Part shown: positions 11,564 to 21,599 of the stretch, piece by piece
Numbering within the stretch: position 1 is the first letter of the stretch
Layout of the letters: each line of letters opens with the position of its first letter
DNA from: Cryptomeria japonica
Taxonomy: Eukaryota > Streptophyta > Pinopsida > Cupressales > Cupressaceae
Assembly: GCF_030272615.1 (NCBI RefSeq)
Contig: NC_081406.1
Span: forward strand, 111,197,783 to 111,261,782
DNA: 64,000 nt
Direction of reading: 5' to 3'
Notes under the pieces: model-generated
The model's database searches: none
What the model was told of the DNA's origin: nothing
Seen by the model: only the letters and a program-made list of their open reading frames with translations
Program-made: the position numbers and the translations under genes

Positions 11564-12337
11564 GTATCTAAAAATTTATTTATTTCAAATTTTAATGAAT
11601 GGAAAAAATGAATCCAAAAATAGCATACATAGCTTTTTGATAAAAAATGAACATACCAACAAAGTAAGTTAAAGATCAAAACCTTAACATAATTGAAATG
11701 TAAATAAAATTCTATTGCTAAAATACTAAGAGAGAGCTCAACATTGGTATACTATTTTTTACCTTAAAATATGCATAAACTTGATGGATAGCATGCTTGA
11801 TATATGTCATTTTTGTAAAAATTGTAAAAAAAAATGCCTATGGGTATTAACATGTAAGTACAACCTTTGAGTTAGATGCCCATGTCAAATCTAATCTTAA
11901 GGGTTGGAAATTTCCAAAGAAAATATTACAACATGATCATATTATAGTTCTTTTTTTTCTATGAAGAAAAAATGATTGCTCTTCCTCATCCTCCCTCCCT
12001 CTCTAAACCTATCTCACCTCTTCATCAATCCTTTTTCCTCTATTTCTCTATATCCTGATTTTATTTTTCAGTAAGACATACATGAAACATAGGCAAGGAA
12101 TGATAAAGTTGAGAAAATAATCTTACTATCTTCTTAGAATTGAGCTAATAGAGGGAGCCAATAGAAATATGTCCATAGAAATAATGTGAGAGAGTAGTAA
12201 ACTTGACCATAAAGGTAGATAGAGAAAATGCAAAGGATGAGACTAAATCTAGTACAAAAATGATCCTTCATGAAAGCTCAAGAAATGATCGTATCATCTC
12301 ATTAAGTTAGATAGGATTTGATACCTTCCTTGATCTA
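11564..12337. other. No gene recognised
   Basis: AT-rich sequence between an LTR relic and a Copia protease relic. It may include decayed downstream parts of the minus-strand Copia element, but I see no integrase or RT motif. Confidence 0.35.
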
Positions 12338-12593
12338 GAACTTTGCCTTAAGGTTGTGATTCAAAAGTTGACTGACAGACAAGAGATTTTTCATCAAACC
12401 TATAACATTGAGCACCTTTTACGGGAGTACATCTTCTCGACCTAAGAGGAATGGTGAAATTGCCAATTCCTTCTACAACATACTCCTTATAATCCATCTC
12501 AACCTAACTAATAGTGGGTTGATCAATCATTGTATCAAAAATATCTCTTTGTTTTTTATCATACGTTTCCAAGCACTGGAGTCAATCAACCAA
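12338..12593 (-). pseudogene. Copia aspartic protease relic
   Basis: Minus-strand fragments match the Copia protease segment. WLIDSSAW...KNKEIFL (12592 leftwards) corresponds to the family's W-x-x-DSGAS...N-K-x-x-F pattern, with the active-site Gly replaced by Ser. Further along, VLNVIGLMKNLLSVSQLL (12417-12364) corresponds to the conserved VLYVPGL-x-x-NLLSVSQL block that follows the protease. Frame changes and stops between the blocks show it is dead. It lies in the right place and orientation for the PBS and LTR at 13.66-13.68 kb. Confidence 0.7.
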
Positions 12594-13661
12594 ACATCTC
12601 TCATGGGATGTGAGGTTTGGGAGAGAAGAACCACATTATGATTGATGTCGCAATTAGTTGCTCATCTTATATATCCTCATAAGGTGCCTCATTTTATTGG
12701 TTTTCAACATATGCTCTATGCTTATGTGAGTTAAGAGTCATCTCATTTATCGAGAATCACCACCACTATATGTGATTACTAGAATTTCCTAGAGTGAGGC
12801 CATTATACCAACACTATTCAATGCCATGCATGTTGGAAAATCAATGGTATTGCATCTACATTTGCCAACATGAATGACATTGATATTTTATGAATCAACT
12901 AATCATTTTAAGATAGATGCAATACCATTGATTTTTGGAATCAACTTATCATTTTGAGATAGATGCAATACCATTGATTTTTTGAATCAACTCATCAAGC
13001 TATACATTTTTAGTGTTTTGTGGAGCACATAGTAGGCAAAAATAGAAATGAGTGTTGTCATGAATTGCATCTTAGGCTTCATGATTGTTGACATCACTAT
13101 TGGTATCTTTTGGAAAGTTTGACATTCACAAGATATAATAAATTTTCCACTAGTTAAATCACTTAAGTAGCCATGAAAAAATTTCTCCCTTCATTTGTCT
13201 TCTATGAGAATTGATAAGACAAGAAACTATGATTCACTAGTAAAGAAATTGAAAAGAAGCCGTGTAAACTTCAATAAGTAATGAAATCACCAAACTTTTT
13301 GAACATTTGCTTCATCATGCCATTCTTCATGCCAACATGGGCTTAAATTTTGATTGATAATTATTTTGCCCTACAATGCAATGGATGATGACTCAATTCT
13401 GATCCCACATAGTAGTTTTTTGTGCTCTCTTACAGAGTACCCATGCTCATGCCTCTTCTTTGCCTTTCATATTTTTTGTACCTCTAAAAACTGTACCATC
13501 GCTAGATAGATGCTCATTCATCCCATCATTGGATAGGGGCTCAAGCCTCTACTGGACAGTTCCTTCTTGCAATGCAAATGTGAGGATGTTGTCTCAAGAA
13601 AAAATGTGGCTTAGATCTTATGCATAGGTATAAATTGCATTCGTAGGCACTCAAGGGAAAA
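12594..13661 (-). mobile_element. Decayed gag region of a minus-strand Copia element
   Basis: About 1.07 kb between the PBS-like site and the protease relic, the length expected for a Copia gag. No zinc knuckle or open frame survives. Assignment rests on position alone. It contains the small repeat cluster at 12839-12987. Confidence 0.4.
12839..12987. repeat. 48-bp tandem pair with an inverted third copy
   Basis: GAATCAACT.ATCATTTT.AGATAGATGCAATACCATTGATTTTT occurs twice in tandem (about 12892-12987), and AATCAATGGTATTGCATCTA at 12839 is the inverse of its second half, so a stem of about 18 bp could form. Confidence 0.8.
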
Positions 13662-13677
13662 GAGCGCTCTTATACCA
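13662..13677 (-). promoter_or_regulatory. Degenerate PBS (tRNA-iMet type) of a Copia relic
   Basis: Minus-strand TGGTATAAGAGCGCTC resembles the initiator-Met PBS TGGTATCAGAGC with one change. It adjoins a TG-starting repeat edge at 13680 and lies upstream of the protease relic. Confidence 0.6.
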
Positions 13678-13679
13678 AA

Positions 13680-14190
13680 TGAAAGAACATAAAGGAACTT
13701 AATTGATTATTGATGTGTAGGGATACAAACATATATAGGTGAAATGATGTCGTCATTAGCTGTCATAGCAGCCTGTAATGCAATAGGTAATCACCAATGC
13801 AATAAGCCAAGCTTATGCTAACAATAAAGCATAGTTATTGAGATCTATTATTTGCATTTTATGCATTTGTCATTTATAGGTTTCAACTTCTTCCTAAGTT
13901 GCACTTAAGAGAAATGTTAGAGTGAAAGGGTATTTAAGTAATTAGTTGTTTAATTATTTAGACCCCTTTTCACAATATATCTTAATTTTACTTAGATCAT
14001 ATACTTCTTTGTGTCTCAAGTCATAGGATGAGGACAAATTTCATGATCGATTTTTATCCTTTCCTATTTTTTTTGGGTTGTATTTTAGTATTTCTATTAC
14101 AAATTTGATGAGAGTTTATGAGTTAAATAGAAAAGTTTATATGTTGAATACCCCACTCATATCCTATATTATAGCAATCCTCCTAAAACA
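13680..14190 (-). repeat. Probable 5' LTR remnant of the Copia relic
   Basis: Starts TGAAAGAACA next to the PBS-like site. The far edge is uncertain; TCCTAAAACA at 14181-14190 is one possible CA end. No partner LTR was found in the window. Confidence 0.35.
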
Positions 14191-16334
14191 TCTCTTTAAA
14201 TATACGAGTCATTTTAACAACTCAAGATAACATTCCCCAACTAATATTTCACATTGAAATATAAGTCTTCACACATACAATTTATCATAACAAACATACT
14301 AACAAATCCGATACATAAGATCTATGAGTTATTATGTAATTTTTTTACATTTTTCATTTTTCTTCTACATGGATTATTCATTGTATTTTCACGTAAGTGT
14401 GAAGTTGCACATTCATAACAAGTGTCATGTAGTGGCTAGTACTTTCCTTTTTAGTATTGTAATTTAATTATTGAATAGTTATAACCATAATTATTATTAA
14501 GATTATAATTCATTATTAAGATTATAATAATCTTAATTAATAATTATTTAGTTAAAATTATTAAATGATTATAAATTAAAAAATAATTAATTAAAACTAG
14601 ATTTATAATATAATTGATCACAATACATATTATCATGAATTATAATAATTTTACATGTAGAAACTGATCCCCATGACTATCTAGCTTCTTTTCCTTAGCC
14701 TTCAGAGCTAGTCCCATTTAAAGAATCTTCTAATGGAGTATAAGTAAAATCTTCAAATGGAATATAAGTCTAGCAGAGTTTTTTGTTTTGGTCTCTTCAC
14801 TTTTAACTGATATGGATATAAATTTTGTATAGTTATTCCCATATATTTTGGGTCAATTGAATGTGTTATTCTTGGGGGGTTTTTTCTACAAGTGTATGGG
14901 TCTCTTTGTGATTGAGGGTTGAAAGATTTCCCCTACTTTTGGTTTTATTTCCTAATCTATGTATTTATTATCTTCTATATTAATTTATATTATTATCTTT
15001 TATATTAATTTTTTTATATTTATAATTAAATAACCCAATTTAATATGATTATATTCATGTCATGCACTCCCATCATAATATTAACTAGGAATTATTTAGT
15101 TAAATAATTATAAATGAAAAAATAATTTATTTTGTTAGATTTATAGTTTAATTGATTAAAATACTTATAATGATTTTAAATGAAAAGCTAAAACTATATC
15201 TTATATAAATTTATTTATTTAAAAATATAATATTAACTTATTAATTATTATTTTAAAATATAAAATTATTATATTTATATTTATAATTATGTAACCATAT
15301 TTAATATAATTATATTCATTTCATACCTAGTAATAAAATGTATTATGTTATTTACTTTTTCCACTTTTTTGAATTAGGAAAAGTTGCATATTTTAATTTA
15401 TTTGTATTTTAAAACCTAATAAATTGCATAGTGGAATAATTTTTCTATAAGATTATTAATTTATTATTATAAATATTAGTATTATATTACTAATTTATTT
15501 ATTTTTGTTTATATAAAGTTTTAACAGATTTAGAATTTGTTAAACATTTGTTTCGTGGATGTGTAAAATAAATTTGATAAGAAAAATTAAAGATGCTAAA
15601 TATTATTTAAACATACCTAAAAAATTGCATAATTTAGAAACTTAAAAATAATGCATCTTAACTTTATTAAAATCAAAAAATATATATCAAAATAAAAAAT
15701 TCATAATTTTAATTGGTGGAGAAACATTTTAATAATAACTAGTTAACAAAAAAACAATGGTATTTCTTTTTGTATCAATAGCTCTTGACCTTCATAGCTT
15801 TGTTTTCTCTCTCTTTGTGCTACAAATATTTGATTAAATGTGATCCCTCAAAGATTGATGAACAAACTCCAACATAATATAGGTACCTCAAAAGTATATC
15901 TTTCACACCTTTTGAATAGATATGTATATATATCTCAAAATTATATAGTTTTACACCTTTTTAAGATATTATTTACTTTATTATAAATAACAATGAAAAA
16001 ATATTAAAAATAATTAATTTTCACAATCCCAAATCCATTCTGAAGTTGAGAAAGAGTGAAGCCTCCTTTGCTATGATAGGCCCAAGTTTTTAACAACGAC
16101 GCCAACAAAAAATGCTGGGAAGTGTTTCCACTCGTTCCAGTCCTTTTTATTCTTGATAAGAAAGTGTTTCACCGTCCCATGTGACAATCGCCGCCCCATT
16201 GTGTGAAATGGGGAGTCATTTCTTTTTGATAGACAAGAAAGTGGTGAGCGACCCATGTGATCACTATCATGCCTCATTCTTTGTGGGCTCCTCCTTGTGC
16301 GTTATGATGGTGATAGCCAATAACTACTACCATA
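14191..16334. other. AT-rich intergenic DNA, no gene seen
   Basis: Very AT-rich with poly-T tracts and TTAATTAT-like words. A 68-codon minus-strand ORF at 16071-16277 (MRHDSDHMGRSPLSC...) is the only longer open frame near its end; it has no recognisable domain, and I do not call it a gene. Confidence 0.45.
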
Positions 16335-16546
16335 GTATTGGTTTAATAGTCAATCATTAAGCACTGGATTGAATGATATACAAATTTCTCAGAGAAGACT
16401 CGACCCATACAAACACAAAAGCATTGAAAAGGTGCAAGAATATTATTTCACAGCTGATATTCCTTATTACCTATTACAAGGGAGTACTCAACAGAGAAGG
16501 GAAGAACAGCATGGACAAGTATAATAAAAAAATATGGAGCGGTCAT
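16335..16546 (-). pseudogene. RLK scrap: signal peptide joined to 3' flank
   Basis: The minus strand from ATG at 16546 to 16487 reads MTAPYFFIILVHAVLPFSVE, close to the signal peptide of the LRR receptor-kinase fragment at 57116 (MSTPFFLIVLVYAILPCTVE). Straight after it, 16450-16335 matches the 3' flank of the kinase pseudogene at 59157-59275 (shared phrases AGTCAATCA.TAAGCACTGGA, TTTCTC.GAGAAGACT and CAAACACA.AA). The whole LRR and kinase body is therefore missing: a family member reduced by internal deletion to its two ends. Confidence 0.7.
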
Positions 16547-17340
16547 TGGATGGAATGTAAAAATTTCTTACCGTCTTAAGAACGTAATAGACTTTGACTC
16601 ATGACTCATGACTCATGAAGCACTACTCAATCTATCAATTGAAATTTTGTGGTATATTTGCGTGTTGGAAACGATAGACTTAAATTCCATCTAAGTCTTT
16701 TCCATATCTCAATTTCCACTTCATCTGCAGGGCAGTTTGACCTTGACTTGTCCAAGTAAACGAAGGAATTCCTTTCCTTATTGGAAACGTAATACAAATG
16801 TAAGTGCCTGCTTCATTCATTTCATTTCATCTACTGTTATTGATTCTCTAAAGATATGGAAACCACTCCGAATTCAATCGACTTCTCAATGAAAACATTG
16901 AAATCACTAAAGTAAATATTCAAATCAGTCTCTGATATAATGTAAACGAACACGCTTAGTTGACGAAAAGAAATTACTTGGATTTGGAATTATTTTGGCT
17001 ATAATTTTATAAAGAACATTAGTTTTCCATCAATTTCTTTTGTTATTATGTTATATTTATCTTGGAACTTAATCATCAGTTCTCGCCCACAAACAGGGTA
17101 CTATTGCATTTATCTAGAATTTAGTTTATTTTGTAGGCTAATTAATGATATTGAATGATTTAATTTTTTTTCTATATTTCTATAATTTAAGTTTAAGAAC
17201 ATATTTTATGTGATTTAAATATTATTAATTATGTGTTTACTTGTTGATTCATGTAATTATGTAATTGACTTTTATAGTTTTTTACTAGAAATAATAGAGA
17301 TATTGTAGATGCAATACATAAAAAAGGCAAACATCTCTTT
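16547..17340. other. No gene; possible upstream flank of the RLK scrap
   Basis: AT-rich. By orientation it would be the promoter side of the RLK relic. It contains a small ACTCATG triplication (near 16600-16618) and nothing else that I can name. Confidence 0.35.
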
Positions 17341-18735
17341 TTAGATCTCCATACATATTAAATACAAATCCTGACACCATAGAGATAGTGCTGAGTGCAA
17401 ATAAATCTTTAAAAATGAAATGATTGCATTATTTGCATTTGTTGAGACCTTTGACATAATTGAATGCATAGGAGAAGATAACAAAATGGGCGTCCCTAAC
17501 TGACCTCCATCCGATAGCCAAGCAACCATCATTGAGAGAATATTGCAAAGAGTAGCCACCATCCTCCTTCCACAAGTTGATCCCCTCCTCTATTGGAAAT
17601 GCTCCCACCTCAATAAGGAATAGGAAAGAGAACTATGGGAGTCGAAGACATCAACCCCTCGACAAAGCCGTCGGCAAAAACCCCACCTCAATAGGGGTAG
17701 GCTTCACCTCCATAGAAGTCGAATAGGACAGGGCCTAGCTAGGAACAAAAACCCATCCAACAAGAAAAAGACTCTCTAAACTGTACCTTAACCAAGAGCA
17801 AAACATGGCCAAAATGGGCCCTTGAAAACTGCTAGCATTCTTTCAGCCAACATGGAAGACAACACCCTCACCACATAGAAAACCAAAATGATTTGAAGCA
17901 CCTAAAATAGATCACCTGTAAAGAAAGACAAAAATCATAAAGGCCCTTAACCCACCCCACAAGAAGAGTAAAGATCAAAGGAGTCACATGCCATAAGGGT
18001 GGTGAAGCAACCCTCTTCCCATCAAACGGCAAGGAACACCACCAAAGAGAAGCTCCAAAAAAATAACTCATCCTTCAATAGCAAAAGAAACCACACAACC
18101 CATAAAGGTGCACATTGAAGCCTCCCCACATAGAGACCAGAAATTTGAGTCCTAAGAAGCCTAACCCAAAAGAAGTGGTTATAAAACCTCTCCACAACAA
18201 CAATGAAAGCCACAAAGCGTTAATGGGTGAAGCGAAACCACATCACATCACACTTGGCCTGAGAAACCAACAAACCCTCATCATCAGCGGAGGACACCTT
18301 GTGTTGAACCAACAAAATGAAACGGCAGCCTAGAGAGGGGGAGAAAAGGGCCCAACATACCGCACATAGATTGGAGTTGCCAAAATACCAGAGTGGAGGC
18401 ATTGAAACATAAGTAAGAATGCCACGACTATCCACCAAAAAGCCAATAGGATCTACATCTCCCACCATTCCAGTAACACTCACGATACCAGAACCCCAGG
18501 CCACACAAGACATTCGACCAACAACCGCCGAGGCAGGGACGAGAATCCCATGAGTAGAAGAAGATAAAACAAACCACGCCCATTAAAAATGGTAGAAGTA
18601 GATAAGGTGCCAAAGTGTATCCAAACCAACAGGATCATCGTCGTCCCCATCATCTCCCTCCTTCTCCCCTGCAATCTCTCCTTTTGCAGAAACACCAGCA
18701 TGCCCTCGCCCTCTCTTGCTCCATCCGCTCGCCAT
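17341..18735 (-). pseudogene. Unidentified GC-richer gene-like relic
   Basis: This block is clearly richer in G and C than its surroundings. On the minus strand an ATG at 18735 opens a 51-codon run beginning MASGWSKRGRGHAG, with an acidic GDDGDDDDP stretch, ended by a stop near 18582. Further overlapping open pieces follow in other frames (18513-18220, 18213-18022, 18071-17868, 17562-17341), several rich in Trp, Phe and Cys. Frames shift repeatedly. I cannot assign a family; a LINE or a captured host gene are both possible. The composition contrast and chained frames suggest former coding sequence. Confidence 0.35.
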
Positions 18736-18756
18736 TTGAGATATTTACATTTGTCA

Positions 18757-18942
18757 GTTTGTTTATTCTATGTTTATTTAAAGATTTTAAATTTTATTTT
18801 ATTTTCTTTTCCTTTTTCTTGGAATTATTTTTTGTGACAATTTTCCTCACAAAATTATTTAGTTTTGAATGGATGCCAACTTCTAGAGATGTTGTAAATG
18901 CAATGGTTTCTAAATTTATTTTCACATACAGTAGATAGTAGA
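18757..18942. repeat. Dispersed repeat, copy 1 (partner 50284-50460)
   Basis: Shares with 50.3 kb, in the same order and orientation, TATGTTTATTTAA, a T-rich tract, GTGA.AATTTTCCT, AATTATTTAGT.TTGAAT and ACA.AGTAGATAGTAGA. Family unknown. Confidence 0.65.
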
Positions 18943-19176
18943 ATTAGATTTTTTCACATTATTCTATTTCTTTTATGAGTTTTGATGTTAGGCATCTTGA
19001 AATTTTAATCTTTGTGTTGAATACTCATGTTACTTTGTGGATTCATTTGACTGGCTATTTGGACCTATTTCTAGGTTTGCGAACAATTTAATTTTAGAAC
19101 CCATATTATTTTAGTTAAATTTGAATGACATGTCAGAGATATGAAGCTAGAAAATGTCTATGCTTGGAAACTCATG

Positions 19177-20423
19177 TGTAGCGTCCTAAAATTGCGACAC
19201 TTGCAATTTCGACTGCATTTCGGTCTTCACGATGGCGACGCAACATGCAACCTGAATGGAGACCCTGAAACTTGCTCACGACACTGAAAACTGCATTTTT
19301 CAAGCACCCTGGCCTGAACCTCCTTGCACCCTGCTGTCCCGGGAGGTGGGACCAGAGCGCCCAGCGCCCTGGTCCCTCAGGACCAGGGCGCCTAGCGCCC
19401 TGGTCCCCAAGACCATGGCGCCCAGCGCCCTGGTCCCTAGGTCCTATTTTGGGCCCGGTCTCCTAAGGGGCTCGGGTCTTTTTGTTTGCAATTTGGAAAT
19501 TAACTTTCCCTGGTCGGCCTAAGGTCGGGAAAATCAGTCTATCAGCCCTAATTGACAAGTATATAAATGACATTTTCCTCTTTCATTCGATGAGGAAAAA
19601 AGGCGTGGAAACTATACTCAAGCATTCAAGCATTCAAGCATTCTTTCAAGCAATTGATCATTTCAAGTCTCCATTCAAGGCTAAGTGTTGCATTCAAGAC
19701 AAGGATTCAACCATTGAAGAGGAGATCACATACTACATGCTACAACATACAACATCTAAACCTTCGCACATAAGGATACAAACATCCTTAGAACAAGGTA
19801 TTAGTACTTGTTTTACATACATTTACGTTTACAGCACTTGCTCATTTCTTGGTTAATTCCAAAACCAGGGTTTGACCTAAAGGCAAACCCCCAATCCCTA
19901 ACCCCCCAATCGTCTTCGCTTTTCTGTGTGTAGGTTGCAGGTACGCGGCTGAAATTGAAGATCTGGAATCCTTGTGCAGAGACGAACAGATCCCCCTTCG
20001 TTTCGCGGATTTTTCGGAGGACCGTGGCGCCGGGCGCCATCGTCCCGACAACTTTTTCTCAAATTTGCAGGACAGCGCCGTATCGACATTTTACTGCTAA
20101 TTCCAGGTCCGCAGCTTCATCCTATAACCCGAACTCAGTTTATAAGCGAATCTTTATGACTTTCTATGCATTCCTAACTTAATTTCCTTAACAACATTCT
20201 TTACAAAAGAGGGTAGCCTTGCTTTCCTAACCCTTGAAATTCATTTAGCATCCAATCTTGCATTGCGTGGGATTGGATCTTATGAGTTTCAACCCCTCTT
20301 TTGAATGTAAAGTCTCTCCCCTAAGTGAAAAACCATCGAATCCTAGCGAACCTCCCTTCTCTCTCCTCGGAGTCGGAAGAGGGGAGAACAACTAGGGTTC
20401 GATCGCGATTTTTCCACTTTACA
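19177..20423 (+). repeat. 5' LTR of element B
   Basis: 1,247 bp, TG...CA. It contains a GC-rich 30-bp repeat (three copies here, about 19350-19440; two in the other LTR) in which GGACCAGGGCGC faces GCGCCCTGGTCC, able to form hairpins. The AGTATATAAATGAC motif at about 19558 is a good TATA candidate for the element's promoter. Confidence 0.93.
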
Positions 20424-20426
20424 TTT

Positions 20427-20445
20427 TGGTGAACCCGACGTGAAC
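20427..20445 (+). promoter_or_regulatory. Primer binding site of element B
   Basis: TGGTGAACCCGACGTGAAC begins 3 bp after the 5' LTR, where a PBS is expected, and starts with the usual TGG. I do not assign the tRNA. Confidence 0.7.
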
Positions 20446-20784
20446 ATCCTTTCTGATTTTTCATGCTTAGATCTAAAAAAAAATTGATTACATTTCCATG
20501 TTTGATCTTTTGCAAAATTTTAGAGGTGATTGCATAAAAACCCTAAATTTTCTTTTTGGTAATTGAACTTGCGAAATGTCTAAATGTTAATGCCTGTTTC
20601 AGATCTGCCTTTCTATTACAAATTTTCAATTCATATTTGTGCTTTAATTCTGAAGATTAAGTGGTTAAATATCAAAACCCTAATTTTTGAAACCCTCTTA
20701 ATTCAACCTTTGTCTGACAATTTGACCAATCAAAACATCTCCAAATCAGCTATAACTTTGGATTCTGCAATAAAATCACAATAT

Positions 20785-21545
20785 CTTTCATCCCTGAAAA
20801 TTTGGAAAAAAGTTGCAAGGACCGTGTTGCACTCCGAGCGCCATCGTCCCCGACATTTTTTCCAAAATTTCGGGAGCGAGATCTTGCTGTATTTTCCTGC
20901 TAAAATCCAGAATTTTGGCTGATTTTATCAATTATAACACTTTCAAAATTACAGTCAAAGTTGGTCTTGCGATTGCTTGGTCTAGGGCTTTTAATCATTC
21001 AAAAGTCATTGAAATTAAAATTTTGTGTCAAAATTGCATTTTTATTATCATAAATCTGAAAATTGTGTTTGCAATCATTCGAAATTTCAGTGCTTTATTC
21101 AAATTCTTGCATTTTGTGACTTTTGAAATTAAGTGCTTAATTACAACAACTTCGATTTCCGCTTTCAAAATTGAATTTTGCGTGAAATTGAGTCAATTTT
21201 TGAATTTCAAAATTTGCATTGCTTTTGACATTCCCTCTAAAATCATAAATTTCAAAATTTCAGTTTCCCTCTCTTTTTCAAAATTCAAATTTTGCATTTT
21301 TCGACAATCTTGATAGGGTTCAATTTTGAGATTACAACTTTAATTTGGCCTATCTACAGATCGTAAAATCACTCAATTTTTTCAGATTAGCTCTAAAATC
21401 ATCATACCTTTCATCCCTGCAAATTTCGAAAAAAGTTGCAGGGACCGTGTTGCACTCCGGGCGCCACGGTCCCGGACATTTTTTCCGAAATTTCGGGAGA
21501 CTGTTGTGATTGCATTTAACAGCTTAAATCCAGAAAATTGGTTGA
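20785..21545 (+). repeat. Leader module duplicated in element B
   Basis: A segment of about 130 bp occurs at 20785-20935 and again at 21405-21545: CTTTCATCCCTG, AAAAAAGTTGCA.GGACCG, TTGCACTCCG.GCGCCA, GACATTTTTTCC.AAATTTCG and AATCCAGAA. A third, looser version lies inside the LTR at about 20018-20110 (GGACCGTGGCGCCGGGCGCC, then CGACATTTTACTG and TTCCAGG). In the third leader position GGGACCGTG (21441) and CACGGTCCC (21465) make a perfect 9-bp stem. Leader location suggests RNA packaging or dimerisation signals; this is inference. Confidence 0.75.
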
Positions 21546-21599
21546 TCTTACTGAAAATTGCTACCTCTAAATTCAAAATTTTCTCTCCTTCTCTAGTGC

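Noticed and set aside
12408-12641. 77-codon plus-strand ORF
   Set aside because: It lies antisense over the Copia protease relic, which explains the sequence better.
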